Both the position numbers and the translations under genes were made by a program. The notes under the pieces were generated by a model, which was not told where the DNA came from, searched no databases, and saw only the letters and a list, made by a program, of their open reading frames with translations. A DNA stretch of 37,546 nt from the NCBI RefSeq assembly GCF_008107625.1, contig NZ_SDKK01000001.1:183787-221332 (forward strand), in the 5' to 3' direction. Origin of the DNA: Zoogloea oleivorans. Lineage in GTDB: Bacteria; Pseudomonadota; Gammaproteobacteria; Burkholderiales; Rhodocyclaceae. Shown in pieces: positions 9,236 through 16,857 of this stretch (within the stretch, counting starts at the first letter, position 1; the number at the start of each line of letters is the position of its first letter).

Positions 9236-9733
9236 ATGAGCGAGCAACAACCCGTAATCGGCATCGTGATGGGTTCCAATTCCGATTGGCCCACCATGCA
9301 GGCGGCTGCCAAGGTGTTGAAGGAGTTCGGTGTGCCGTTCGAGGCGCGAGTCGTCTCGGCCCACCGTACGCCCGACCTGATGTTCGAATACGCCGAAGCG
9401 GCCCGTACGCGCGGCCTGCGCGCCATCATCGCCGGTGCCGGTGGCGCCGCTCACCTGCCGGGCATGATCGCCGCGAAGACCACGGTGCCGGTGCTCGGCG
9501 TGCCGGTCCAGTCCAAGGCCCTGTCCGGCAAGGACTCCCTGCTGTCGATCGTGCAGATGCCCAAGGGGATTCCGGTGGCCACCTTTGCCATCGGTGAAGC
9601 CGGTGCCGCCAATGCAGGCCTCTTTGCCGTGGCCCTGCTGGCGGCAACCGATCCGGCCCTGGCCGACAAGCTCGACGCCTTCCGCGCCGAGCAGACCGCC
9701 AGCGTGCTGGCCATGACCCTCGATCCGGTCTGA
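9236..9733 (+). CDS. purE: N5-carboxyaminoimidazole ribonucleotide mutase
   Basis: PurE (class I) converts N5-CAIR to CAIR in de novo purine synthesis. The 165-aa protein shows GSNSDWPTM at the phosphate-binding loop, SAHRTP with the catalytic H43, and [12 protein letters not shown]. The start ATG is 3 nt after the folD stop, and purK follows after 16 nt. Having purE next to purK indicates the two-step bacterial route (PurK makes N5-CAIR with ATP and bicarbonate, PurE rearranges it). Confidence 0.97.
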   Translation: MSEQQPVIGIVMGSNSDWPTMQAAAKVLKEFGVPFEARVVSAHRTPDLMFEYAEAARTRGLRAIIAGAGGAAHLPGMIAAKTTVPVLGVPVQSKALSGKDSLLSIVQMPKGIPVATFAIGEAGAANAGLFAVALLAATDPALADKLDAFRAEQTASVLAMTLDPV

Positions 9734-9749
9734 TTCCAGGATTTACGCG

Positions 9750-10904
9750 ATGATTCTCCCGCCCGCCACCCTCGGCATGCTCGGCGGCGGCCAGCTTGGC
9801 CGCTTCTTCGTCGCTGCCGCCCACGAGATGGGCTACAAGGTCTGGGTCCTGGATCCGGACCCGCACAGCCCGGCCGGCCTTATCGCCGACCGGCACCTGC
9901 AGGCCGGTTACAGCGACTACGCCGTCCTCGACGCCATGGCCGACGGTTGCGCGGCAGTGACGACCGAATTCGAGAACGTTCCGGCTGATACCCTCGACTA
10001 CCTGGCCAAGTTCGTGCCGGTGCGCCCGGGGGCGGCTGCGGTGGCCGTGTGCCAGAACCGCATCGCCGAAAAGAGCTTCCTGCGCGACAACACTCTGCCC
10101 CACGGCCCGTTTGCGGTCATCACTGCCGACGCCGACATCGCCGCGGCGGATGTCAGCCTGTTTCCGGCCATCCTCAAGGTGGCCCGCTTTGGTTACGACG
10201 GCAAGGGCCAGGCGCGTGTCACCAGTGCCGCCGAAGCCCTGCACGCCTTCCATCAGTTCAAGGGCGAGCCCTGCGTGCTTGAAGCCATGTTGCCCCTCGA
10301 CGCTGAAGTGTCGGTGGTGCTGGCGCGCGACGAGAGCGGCGCCATCACTGCCTTCCCGGTCGTCGAAAATCAGCACACTGGCGGCATTCTCGACGTGTCC
10401 ATCGCCCCGGCCCGGGTTGCCCCCGAACTGGCTGCCGAAGCCCGCCGCTGCGCCGGCGTAATCGCCGAGCAACTCGGTTTCATCGGTACGCTGGCGGTCG
10501 AGTTCTTCGTTACCGGCGGCAAGCTGGTGATCAACGAAATGGCGCCGCGTCCGCACAACAGCGGTCACCACACCATCGACGCCTGCGTCACCAGCCAGTA
10601 CGAGCAGCAGGTACGCGCCCTGTGCGGCCTGCCGCTGGGTGAAGCGCGTCAGCACAGCGCCTCGGTGATGGTCAATCTGCTGGGTGAGCTGTGGTTTGAA
10701 GGCGGCGAGCCCCACGGCCGCTACCGCGAGCCCGACTGGTCGCTGCTGCACGCGGTGTCCGGCCTGCGCTTGCATCTCTACGGCAAGCACCACGCCCGTC
10801 ATGGCCGCAAGATGGGCCATTTCACGGTGATTGGCGACGACATGGCCGACGTGCTCGCCAAGGCCCTGGCTGCCCGCCAGGCCATCGGCGTGCGCGACGC
10901 GTAA
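9750..10904 (+). CDS. purK: N5-carboxyaminoimidazole ribonucleotide synthase
   Basis: PurK is an ATP-grasp enzyme that carboxylates AIR to N5-CAIR using ATP and bicarbonate. The 384-aa protein begins with the N-terminal Rossmann-like GMLGGGQLGR. It has the ATP-grasp lysine segment ILKVARFGYDGKGQ and ends with the metal/phosphate-binding NEMAPRPHNSGHHTIDA. It lies 16 nt after purE, and the tsaC-type gene starts 13 nt after its stop. Length and motifs are complete. Confidence 0.97.
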   Translation: MILPPATLGMLGGGQLGRFFVAAAHEMGYKVWVLDPDPHSPAGLIADRHLQAGYSDYAVLDAMADGCAAVTTEFENVPADTLDYLAKFVPVRPGAAAVAVCQNRIAEKSFLRDNTLPHGPFAVITADADIAAADVSLFPAILKVARFGYDGKGQARVTSAAEALHAFHQFKGEPCVLEAMLPLDAEVSVVLARDESGAITAFPVVENQHTGGILDVSIAPARVAPELAAEARRCAGVIAEQLGFIGTLAVEFFVTGGKLVINEMAPRPHNSGHHTIDACVTSQYEQQVRALCGLPLGEARQHSASVMVNLLGELWFEGGEPHGRYREPDWSLLHAVSGLRLHLYGKHHARHGRKMGHFTVIGDDMADVLAKALAARQAIGVRDA

Positions 10905-10917
10905 GTTGGTTTCCGGC

Positions 10918-11889
10918 ATGGGCGACATCCAGCGTGCAGTCGCACTCCTGCGTCAGGGCGAACTGGTCGCGCTGCCCACCGAAACGGTCTATGGCCTGGG
11001 GGCGGACGCCCTCAATCCGCAGGCTGTGGCAAAAATCTTCGCCGCCAAGGGCCGCCCGTCCGACCATCCACTGATCGTTCATCTGCCGGACGCCGAGCAG
11101 CTCACCCTCTGGGCGCGGGACATTCCCCGCGAAGCCATCGCGTTGGCTCGCGCCTTCTGGCCCGGCCCGCTGACCCTGATCCTCAAGAAGGAAGAGGGCG
11201 TTCCGGATATCGTGACCGGCGGGCAGGACACCGTCGGCCTGCGGGTTCCCAACCACCCGGTCGCGCTGGAATTGCTGCGCGCTTTCGGCTCGGGCGTTGC
11301 TGCGCCTTCGGCCAACCGCTTTGGCCGCATCAGCCCGACCACCGCCGAACACGTCCGTCAGGAACTCGGCGACCGCGTGCCGCTGATCCTCGACGGCGGG
11401 CCCTGTCAGGTCGGCCTTGAATCGACCATTCTCGACCTCTCTCGCGATGTGCCGGTGATCCTGCGTCCCGGCGCCATCGGTGTGGACGATATCGCCCGGG
11501 TCATCGGCCGCCGTCCGCGCCTGCGTGGCGAGGTGGAGGAGGCGACTGCCGCCCCCCGCGTGTCCGGCGCGCTCGCCGCGCATTACGCCCCGCGCACGCC
11601 GCTGGAACTGGTGATGTCTGCGGATCTGTCCGGCCGGCTGCGCGCTGGTGACGTGGTGCTGGCCCGTGCTGCGCAGCCTGCCGATTTGCCCACCGGCGTA
11701 CTGTGGGTGCAGGCGCCGGCTGATGTGGCGGGCTACGCCCACGATCTCTACGCTCGCCTGCGTGCCCTGGATGAAGCCGGCTGCGCGCGCATCCTCGTCG
11801 AAGCGCCGCCCGTCAAACCCGAGTGGGCCGCCGTTGCCGATCGTCTCGGGCGGGCAGCCGTTGGTTCCGGCGTCGATGACGAAACCTGA
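10918..11889 (+). CDS. tsaC: L-threonylcarbamoyladenylate synthase, Sua5-type (TsaC2)
   Basis: Makes threonylcarbamoyl-AMP from threonine, bicarbonate and ATP, the first step of t6A37 modification of ANN-decoding tRNAs. The 323-aa protein has the YrdC domain (LPTETVYGLGADA, then the K/R pair in AAKGRPSDHPL at K44 and R46, and PSANRFG). It also has a C-terminal extension with SGALAAHYAPRTPL, which defines the long Sua5 type rather than the short E. coli TsaC. The ATG at 10918 is 13 nt after purK with only a weak ribosome site, suggesting coupling to purK. It is the last gene of the folD-purE-purK cluster; the link to purines is positional, not functional. Confidence 0.93.
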   Translation: MGDIQRAVALLRQGELVALPTETVYGLGADALNPQAVAKIFAAKGRPSDHPLIVHLPDAEQLTLWARDIPREAIALARAFWPGPLTLILKKEEGVPDIVTGGQDTVGLRVPNHPVALELLRAFGSGVAAPSANRFGRISPTTAEHVRQELGDRVPLILDGGPCQVGLESTILDLSRDVPVILRPGAIGVDDIARVIGRRPRLRGEVEEATAAPRVSGALAAHYAPRTPLELVMSADLSGRLRAGDVVLARAAQPADLPTGVLWVQAPADVAGYAHDLYARLRALDEAGCARILVEAPPVKPEWAAVADRLGRAAVGSGVDDET

Positions 11890-11900
11890 GCCAATCAGGC

Positions 11901-11929
11901 TTTGCATCCCCAAAAAACGCCGCTATAAT
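11901..11929 (+). promoter_or_regulatory. Promoter of tRNA-Ala
   Basis: A perfect TATAAT (11924-11929) has TTTGCA (11901-11906) 17 bp upstream. The -10 is followed by a GC-rich discriminator (GCGCGGC), typical of stringently controlled stable-RNA promoters. The mature tRNA starts 14 bp after the -10 box. Confidence 0.8.
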
Positions 11930-11942
11930 GCGCGGCTTACGT

Positions 11943-12018
<76 letters not shown>

Positions 12019-12029
12019 CCTGATTGCTG

Positions 12030-12056
12030 AAAAAGCCTGATTCGTCAGGCTTTTTT
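12030..12056 (+). terminator. Rho-independent terminator of tRNA-Ala
   Basis: AAAAAGCCTGA, loop TTCG, TCAGGCTTTTTT: a stem with a stable UUCG-type loop and a T-run, starting 12 nt after the tRNA CCA. Confidence 0.92.
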
Positions 12057-12128
12057 CGTTTCTGCATCATCGGTCCCTCACCAATCCGCAGTTGTGACCA
12101 TCCTGCGGTCATTCAGAGGTTAATTGCC

Positions 12129-12620
12129 ATGTACCCGATCCACGATGTTGACGCGCTCCTGCTGCTGGCCACGCTGCTTGCCTCGAAGAGACGTCCGGCT
12201 GATCTTGTCGAGATCGTGGCTGCGGCCGATCTGCTCGACGGCGATATCGTTTCCGAAGTGCGGCTGGTCGAGGCGTTTCGGCGTTTTGCCACCCACGGCC
12301 TGATTGCCGAGGTGGAAGGGCGTTACACGCTGACGCCCGAGGCGCAGGCACTGGCCGTTGGCCTGCCCAAGAAGGCCGACACGCCGGAGCGCATCTTCCT
12401 GATCCGCGAGAAGTTGTCTGCCTACAACCCTGAGGACAAGCATCCGTCGATTCCGCTGACCGTGGAGCAGTTGACCGAGGCCATTCTGGCCCATCGGGCG
12501 GCCGGCAAGACGGGTGTCAGGAACCTGCTGATGCCCAAGCCGAAGGTCGTGGAAGAGGACGATCCGAAGCGTCGCAAGCCGCAATGGGGCCGTCCGTTCG
12601 GGCCGCGCCGCCGGGGCTGA
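12129..12620 (+). CDS. Conserved hypothetical protein, possible winged-helix fold
   Basis: A 163-aa cytoplasmic protein whose family I cannot name. The ATG at 12129 follows AGAGG at 12116-12119. The N-terminal 75 residues are helix-rich (DALLLLATLLASKRRPADLVEIVAAADLL is typical), then give a strand-turn-strand segment (GLIAEVEGRYTLTPEAQAL) that resembles the wing of a winged-helix domain. The C terminus is a basic, probably disordered tail (DDPKRRKPQWGRPFGPRRRG-like). There is no signal peptide or membrane segment. It is followed after 25 nt by the exonuclease/GIY-YIG gene and may be cotranscribed with it. A nucleic-acid-linked role is possible but unproven. Confidence 0.75.
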   Translation: MYPIHDVDALLLLATLLASKRRPADLVEIVAAADLLDGDIVSEVRLVEAFRRFATHGLIAEVEGRYTLTPEAQALAVGLPKKADTPERIFLIREKLSAYNPEDKHPSIPLTVEQLTEAILAHRAAGKTGVRNLLMPKPKVVEEDDPKRRKPQWGRPFGPRRRG

Positions 12621-12645
12621 ATACGCGCTACATCAGGACGATCCA

Positions 12646-14052
12646 GTGAAGCTCGATAACGGACGCTGGCGGGGCCTGGCCTTCGTCGATATTGAAACGA
12701 ATGGTGGCACGGCGACCATCGACGGGATCACCGAGGTAGGGATCGTCGAGGTGGATGAGGACGGGGTGCGGGAATGGTCGCACCTGGTTCGTCCCGAGGG
12801 CCGCATTCCGGAATTCATCGAGCGCCTGACCGGCATCTCCAACGAGATGGTGGCGGATGCGCCGACTTTTGCCGAACTGGCTGAAGAAATCTACGACCGC
12901 CTCGACGGCCGTCTCTTCATCGCCCACAACGCCCGCTTCGATTATGGATTCCTGCGCAACGCTTTCGAGCGGGTCGGCATGCCGCTGCGACCGTCTGTGC
13001 TGTGCACGGTCAAGCTGTCGCGCACCCTTTATCCGGAACACAAGCGGCACGGCCTCGACAGCCTGATCGAACGCCATGGTCTGCGGGTTGCCGACCGCCA
13101 CCGTGCGCTGGGTGATGCGCAGCTGGTGTGGCAGTTCTGGCAACTCATCCACGAGGCCTTCGAGCATTCGGTGATCGACGCGGCCATCGCGCGCCTGAGT
13201 GGTCACCCGTCGCTGCCGCCCAATCTGGATCCGGCCGTCATCGACGAGTTGCCCGAGGGGCCTGGTGTTTACCTCTTCTTTGGCGAGAACGACTTGCCCC
13301 TGTACGTGGGCAAGAGCGTGGATATCCGCTCCCGTGTGCTGTCCCACTTCAGTGCTGACCATCGCAGCGCGAAGGAAATGAGCCTGTCCCAGCAGTTGCG
13401 TCGCATCGAGTGGATCGAAACGGCGGGTGAGATCGGCGCCTTGCTGCTGGAGGCCTCGCTGGTCAAGTCCCGTCAGCCGATTCACAACCGCCGGTTGCGT
13501 CGCCAGTCGGACTTGTGCGCCTGGCAACTGGTGGAGGACGGGCAGGGGGGCTGGCGTCCGGAGCTGGCTTATGCCCGCGATCTGGACCCGGGCCGGCAGG
13601 ACAATCTGTTCGGTTTCTTCACCAGTCGGGCCGCTGCGATCAAGGCCCTGCGCACGCTGGCTGAGGAGCACAGCCTGTGTCAGGCCTGCCTTGGCCTGGA
13701 AAAGGTGCGGTCCGGCCAGCCCTGTTTCGGCTATCAGCTCAAGCGTTGTCGTGGTGCCTGTATCGGCGGCGAGGCTCGCGGCATGCACGGTGCCCGCCTG
13801 ATAGCGGCGCTGCACAAGCTGAAAGTGGCGCGTTGGCCCCATCCGGGCCCGGTGGGCATTCGCGAGGGCGAGTCGATCCACGTGGTGGACGGTTGGTGCT
13901 ACCTGGGGACGGCGAAGGACGAGAGTGAGGTGTGGGCCTTGCTGGAGTCCGGCAAGCCGGCCTTCGATCTGGATGTGTTCAAGATCCTGCAGAAAGCCAT
14001 GGGCAAGGCCACGGTGCTGCCCTTGTTCCCGGAGACGCCGGCCGGCGGGTAA
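12646..14052 (+). CDS. DnaQ-like 3'-5' exonuclease fused to a GIY-YIG / UvrC-like (Cho-like) endonuclease domain
   Basis: A 468-aa two-nuclease fusion. Residues 10-175 are a DEDDh exonuclease of the DNA polymerase III epsilon kind, with DIETN (D15, E17), HNARFDYGFL (D99) and HRALGDA (H152, D157). Residues 203-285 are a GIY-YIG nuclease like the UvrC N-terminal domain (GVYLF 207-211, LYVGKS 219-224, R228, E269). A UvrC-like cysteine region follows, C348-x11-C360-x7-C368-x3-C372, which predicts an iron-sulfur cluster. UvrB-binding, RNase H-like and HhH parts of UvrC are absent, as in Cho. The start is GTG at 12646, with AGGA at 12635-12638. The likely role is DNA repair: incision by one domain, trimming by the other (inference). 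The architecture is known from other bacteria, but its substrate is not established here. Confidence 0.88.
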   Translation: MKLDNGRWRGLAFVDIETNGGTATIDGITEVGIVEVDEDGVREWSHLVRPEGRIPEFIERLTGISNEMVADAPTFAELAEEIYDRLDGRLFIAHNARFDYGFLRNAFERVGMPLRPSVLCTVKLSRTLYPEHKRHGLDSLIERHGLRVADRHRALGDAQLVWQFWQLIHEAFEHSVIDAAIARLSGHPSLPPNLDPAVIDELPEGPGVYLFFGENDLPLYVGKSVDIRSRVLSHFSADHRSAKEMSLSQQLRRIEWIETAGEIGALLLEASLVKSRQPIHNRRLRRQSDLCAWQLVEDGQGGWRPELAYARDLDPGRQDNLFGFFTSRAAAIKALRTLAEEHSLCQACLGLEKVRSGQPCFGYQLKRCRGACIGGEARGMHGARLIAALHKLKVARWPHPGPVGIREGESIHVVDGWCYLGTAKDESEVWALLESGKPAFDLDVFKILQKAMGKATVLPLFPETPAGG

Positions 14053-14068
14053 TCCGGCAAAGCCGGAT
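14052..14068. terminator. Hairpin between convergent genes
   Basis: ATCCGGC-AAA-GCCGGAT, a perfect 7-bp stem with a 3-nt loop, starts at the last base of the exonuclease stop codon and ends 10 bp before the H-NS-like stop. No T-run on either side, so it is a weak bidirectional terminator candidate. Confidence 0.45.
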
Positions 14069-14078
14069 GCACGATGGC

Positions 14079-14522
14079 TTATTTGGGACGGAAGCTGCCC
14101 GGGATGGGTTTGGGGGCGAGTTTTTCGGCTGCAACTTCAAGCGCATAAAGGGTGCCGCCGGTGGTCAGCCAGGCGCCGATCCAGTCGGGTCTTGGCGGGA
14201 CGCCGTTCCAGGTGAGTGCCCGGTTGGATGGGTGCATGTAGCGCACCGGAGCGGTTTCCTTTTCGGCGGGGGGCGGTTCGAGGGCCGCTTTGGCGACACG
14301 CTCGGCTTCTGCCGCGGCTTCGGCTAAAGCCCGTGCGGCGGCCTCTGCCTCGGCCCGGGCCAGGCGTTCCGCTTCGGCGGCCTGGCGAGCCAGTTCTTCG
14401 GCAGCCCGGCGCACACGATCTTCTTCTTCCTGTTCCCGCTTGAGTATCTCGGTTTTGATCCGCTCCGCCAGGGCTTCAAGTTCAGCTTGCGGATACGACT
14501 TCAGTTCTTTCATGGGCGGCAT
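14079..14522 (-). CDS. H-NS family-like nucleoid protein with divergent DNA-binding loop
   Basis: A 147-aa protein. The N-terminal segment MKELKSYPQAELEALAERI resembles the start of betaproteobacterial H-NS-type proteins. A very Ala/Glu/Arg-rich coiled coil (about 28-80) follows. The C-terminal module RYMHPSNRALTWNGVPPRP (94-112) aligns with the H-NS DNA-binding motif (YxxP...TWxGxGRxP), but the usual Q/R-G-R loop is replaced by V108-P109-P110-R111. A DWIGAWL helix follows. Start choice is uncertain: ATG 14522 has GGGG 6 nt upstream, ATG 14511 begins exactly at the H-NS-like N terminus, and ATG 14573 would add 17 residues. It is downstream of the hybrid kinase on the same strand. If it is an H-NS homologue, its DNA recognition is probably altered. 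Confidence 0.65.
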   Translation of the reverse strand: MPPMKELKSYPQAELEALAERIKTEILKREQEEEDRVRRAAEELARQAAEAERLARAEAEAAARALAEAAAEAERVAKAALEPPPAEKETAPVRYMHPSNRALTWNGVPPRPDWIGAWLTTGGTLYALEVAAEKLAPKPIPGSFRPK

Positions 14523-14575
14523 CAATGGCCCCTTGGGGGCGGGTCGAGTAGGGTAAAGCGGTGGAATGAACATAA

Positions 14576-14591
14576 CAGGAGCGAGCTCCTG
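14576..14591. other. Inverted repeat upstream of the H-NS-like gene
   Basis: CAGGAG-CGAG-CTCCTG, a perfect 6-bp inverted repeat with a 4-nt loop, lies between the hybrid-kinase stop (14627) and the H-NS-like start. It could be an operator, an mRNA hairpin masking the AGGAG sequence, or chance. Confidence 0.3.
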
Positions 14592-14626
14592 CGGGGAGCA
14601 ACATTGTGTGACATTCGTTTGATGCG

Positions 14627-16843
14627 TCACAAGGGCGGTGCAGTCAGCCAGTGCAATACGGTGGTGAACAGGACGTCCGGGTCGACCGGCTTGGCGATGA
14701 AGTCGTTCATGCCGGCTTGCAGGCAGCGTGTCCGGTCTTCCGGGAAGGCATTGGCGGTCATGGCGATGATCGGGATTCTGGCACCATGTTCTGTGGCGCG
14801 TATCTGTCGAGTAGCCTCCAGACCATCCATTTTCGGCATCTGCATGTCCATCAGGATCAATGCACAGGGTTTCCTCCGGGCCATTTCGACAGCCTCGACC
14901 CCGTTCTCGGCAACCTCCACTTCGAGGCCCACATCGTTCAGTATCAGTTGTGCGACTTCCCGGTTGGTGGCGTCGTCCTCGGCCAGAAGAATGCGTGTGC
15001 CGACATGTTTTCGCCGGAGAATATCTTCGGCTTCTGAGGCAGGTAGCAACCCGATGGTCGGTATCGGCGTCTGGCACTTGCCTGCATGGATGGTCAGCCA
15101 GAAGGTGCTGCCTTTGTCCGGAAGGCTGGTGACGCCGGCCTCGCCGCCCATGAGCTGGGCAATCCGCCGGGTGATGGCGAGGCCCAGGCCGCTGCCACCG
15201 TATACCCGCGTGGTGGAGTTGTCAGCCTGTTCGAAGGGCTTGAACAGCCGTGCCTGGTCTTCCGGCCGGATGCCGATGCCGGTGTCTTCGACTTCGAAGC
15301 GCAGCAGCCAGTCGTTTTCACTTTCGCCGATCTGCAGGCAGCGCAGCGTGATGTGGCCGCGGGAGGTGAACTTGAGTGCGTTTCCGAGGTAATTGAGCAG
15401 GGCCTGCTGCAGGCGCATACGGTCGCCGTGCAGGCAGCGTGGCGCACCCGAGAGGTCCACGTGCACCGACAAGCCCTTTTCGGTGGCGCGGCCGCCGATG
15501 ATGGCCATGATGTTCTGGATCATGTCGGTCATCGTAAAGTCGTGCTTATCCAGCGTGACCTTGCCCGCCTCGATCTTTGAGAGGTCGAGAATGTCGTTGA
15601 TGACGTGCAGCAGATGGTGGGCAGAGGCGTCGATCTTGTCGAGCTGGTTGGTCTGCGCGGGAGAGAGAGGGCTGCGTCGCAGCAGGTGCGCCATGCCGAG
15701 AATGCCGTTCATCGGTGTACGGATTTCGTGGCTCATGTTGGCCAGGAATGTGCTCTTGGCGCGATTGGCAGCCTCGGCCTGTTCGCTGCGTCGTTCGAGC
15801 TGCTGGTTGAGTTCCTGGATCTGACGGGTGCGCTCCGCCACCATCTCTTCGAGGTGATGGCGATGGTGCTCCAGTTCGGCGGCAACCCGTTTGTGCTCGC
15901 TGACATCTTCCTTGATGCCCAGATAGTGGCGAATGGAGCCATCCGGCCCACGTACCGGCGAGATGATGGCGGATTCGTGATACAGCTCGCCGTTCTTGCG
16001 CCGGTTAACGAATTCTCCCTTCCACACTCCGCCGCTGGTCAGGGTGTGCCACAGCGTCTCGTAGGTCAGTCGCGGTGTCAGGCCCGATTGCAGGAAGCGC
16101 TGGTTTTTGCCCAGCACTTCGTCGCCCGGGTAGCCCGAGATGGTGGTGAAGGCGGCATTGGTGTAGACGATGTTGCCGTTGAGATCGGTGATGACGATGC
16201 CGTTCGGGCTTTGCTCCACGGCCAGGGAGAGCTTGGAGAGCTGCTCTTCGGTTTGCTGGCGGTAATTCACTTCGTGTTCCCGCAGCGCATCTTCGGTGCG
16301 TTTCTTGACAGTGATGTCAACCACGGCGATGTTGGTCGTCTGGCCAGTTTCGCTGGCAGCCAGTTCGACATGCGCAAACAGGTGTCGTTGCGGCCATTCT
16401 GCCGACTGCAGGGCGATGTCACCGACTTCCTTGGTTCCGCTGGCATGGGCCTTCGCGAGCAACTCGCTGAAGGTGGCGTGCGATTCGGCCCTGACGAAGT
16501 CGGTGAAGCGCCGTCCGTTCAGGGAGGCGCGGCCGGCGCCGAGCAGGCTCGCGCCGGCCAGGTTGAGCTGTACCAGCACACCATTGTGGTCAAGGGTGAA
16601 GTAGGCCACCGGCGCGAAGTCGTAGAGGTCTGTGTAGCGGGTTAGCGCCGCCTCGGCCTCGGCACGGGTTTCACGCAGTTCCTCGTTCTGCATTTCCAGT
16701 TCGATCTGGTGCACCTGCAGTTCGTGCAGCAGCCGGCGCACATCTTCCTCGCTGGTGGGCGAGGCGACCAGGTGGCTGGCCTGTTCCAGCCGGCTCTCGG
16801 CCTCTCGACGAAGCTCGGCGGCGTTTTGCTGAGTACGCTTCAA
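14627..16843 (-). CDS. Cytoplasmic hybrid sensor histidine kinase (PAS-PAS-HisKA-HATPase-REC)
   Basis: A 738-aa hybrid kinase with no membrane segment. An N-terminal coiled coil (1-70) leads to two PAS domains (about 70-180 and 205-320), the second with a PAC-like ending [12 protein letters not shown] second coiled coil precedes HisKA with [15 protein letters not shown] (H372). The HATPase shows [16 protein letters not shown] and GGSGLGLAI. The C-terminal receiver has ILLAEDD, phospho-acceptor D666 in LILMDMQMP, and the IAKPV lysine. The start is a TTG at 16843 with AAGGGAG about 8 nt upstream; no ATG or GTG fits better. It begins 14 nt after the CheB-CheR fusion, so the two are probably one operon. 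No HPt or output regulator is next to it, so the phosphorelay target is unknown. Confidence 0.9.
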   Translation of the reverse strand: MKRTQQNAAELRREAESRLEQASHLVASPTSEEDVRRLLHELQVHQIELEMQNEELRETRAEAEAALTRYTDLYDFAPVAYFTLDHNGVLVQLNLAGASLLGAGRASLNGRRFTDFVRAESHATFSELLAKAHASGTKEVGDIALQSAEWPQRHLFAHVELAASETGQTTNIAVVDITVKKRTEDALREHEVNYRQQTEEQLSKLSLAVEQSPNGIVITDLNGNIVYTNAAFTTISGYPGDEVLGKNQRFLQSGLTPRLTYETLWHTLTSGGVWKGEFVNRRKNGELYHESAIISPVRGPDGSIRHYLGIKEDVSEHKRVAAELEHHRHHLEEMVAERTRQIQELNQQLERRSEQAEAANRAKSTFLANMSHEIRTPMNGILGMAHLLRRSPLSPAQTNQLDKIDASAHHLLHVINDILDLSKIEAGKVTLDKHDFTMTDMIQNIMAIIGGRATEKGLSVHVDLSGAPRCLHGDRMRLQQALLNYLGNALKFTSRGHITLRCLQIGESENDWLLRFEVEDTGIGIRPEDQARLFKPFEQADNSTTRVYGGSGLGLAITRRIAQLMGGEAGVTSLPDKGSTFWLTIHAGKCQTPIPTIGLLPASEAEDILRRKHVGTRILLAEDDATNREVAQLILNDVGLEVEVAENGVEAVEMARRKPCALILMDMQMPKMDGLEATRQIRATEHGARIPIIAMTANAFPEDRTRCLQAGMNDFIAKPVDPDVLFTTVLHWLTAPPL

Positions 16844-16857
16844 GATGGCGACTCCCT

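Noticed and set aside
12024-12128. Upstream-extended start of the hypothetical gene
   Set aside because: The extension would begin at the tRNA terminator and translate the hairpin; ATG 12129 has a ribosome site and a sensible N terminus.
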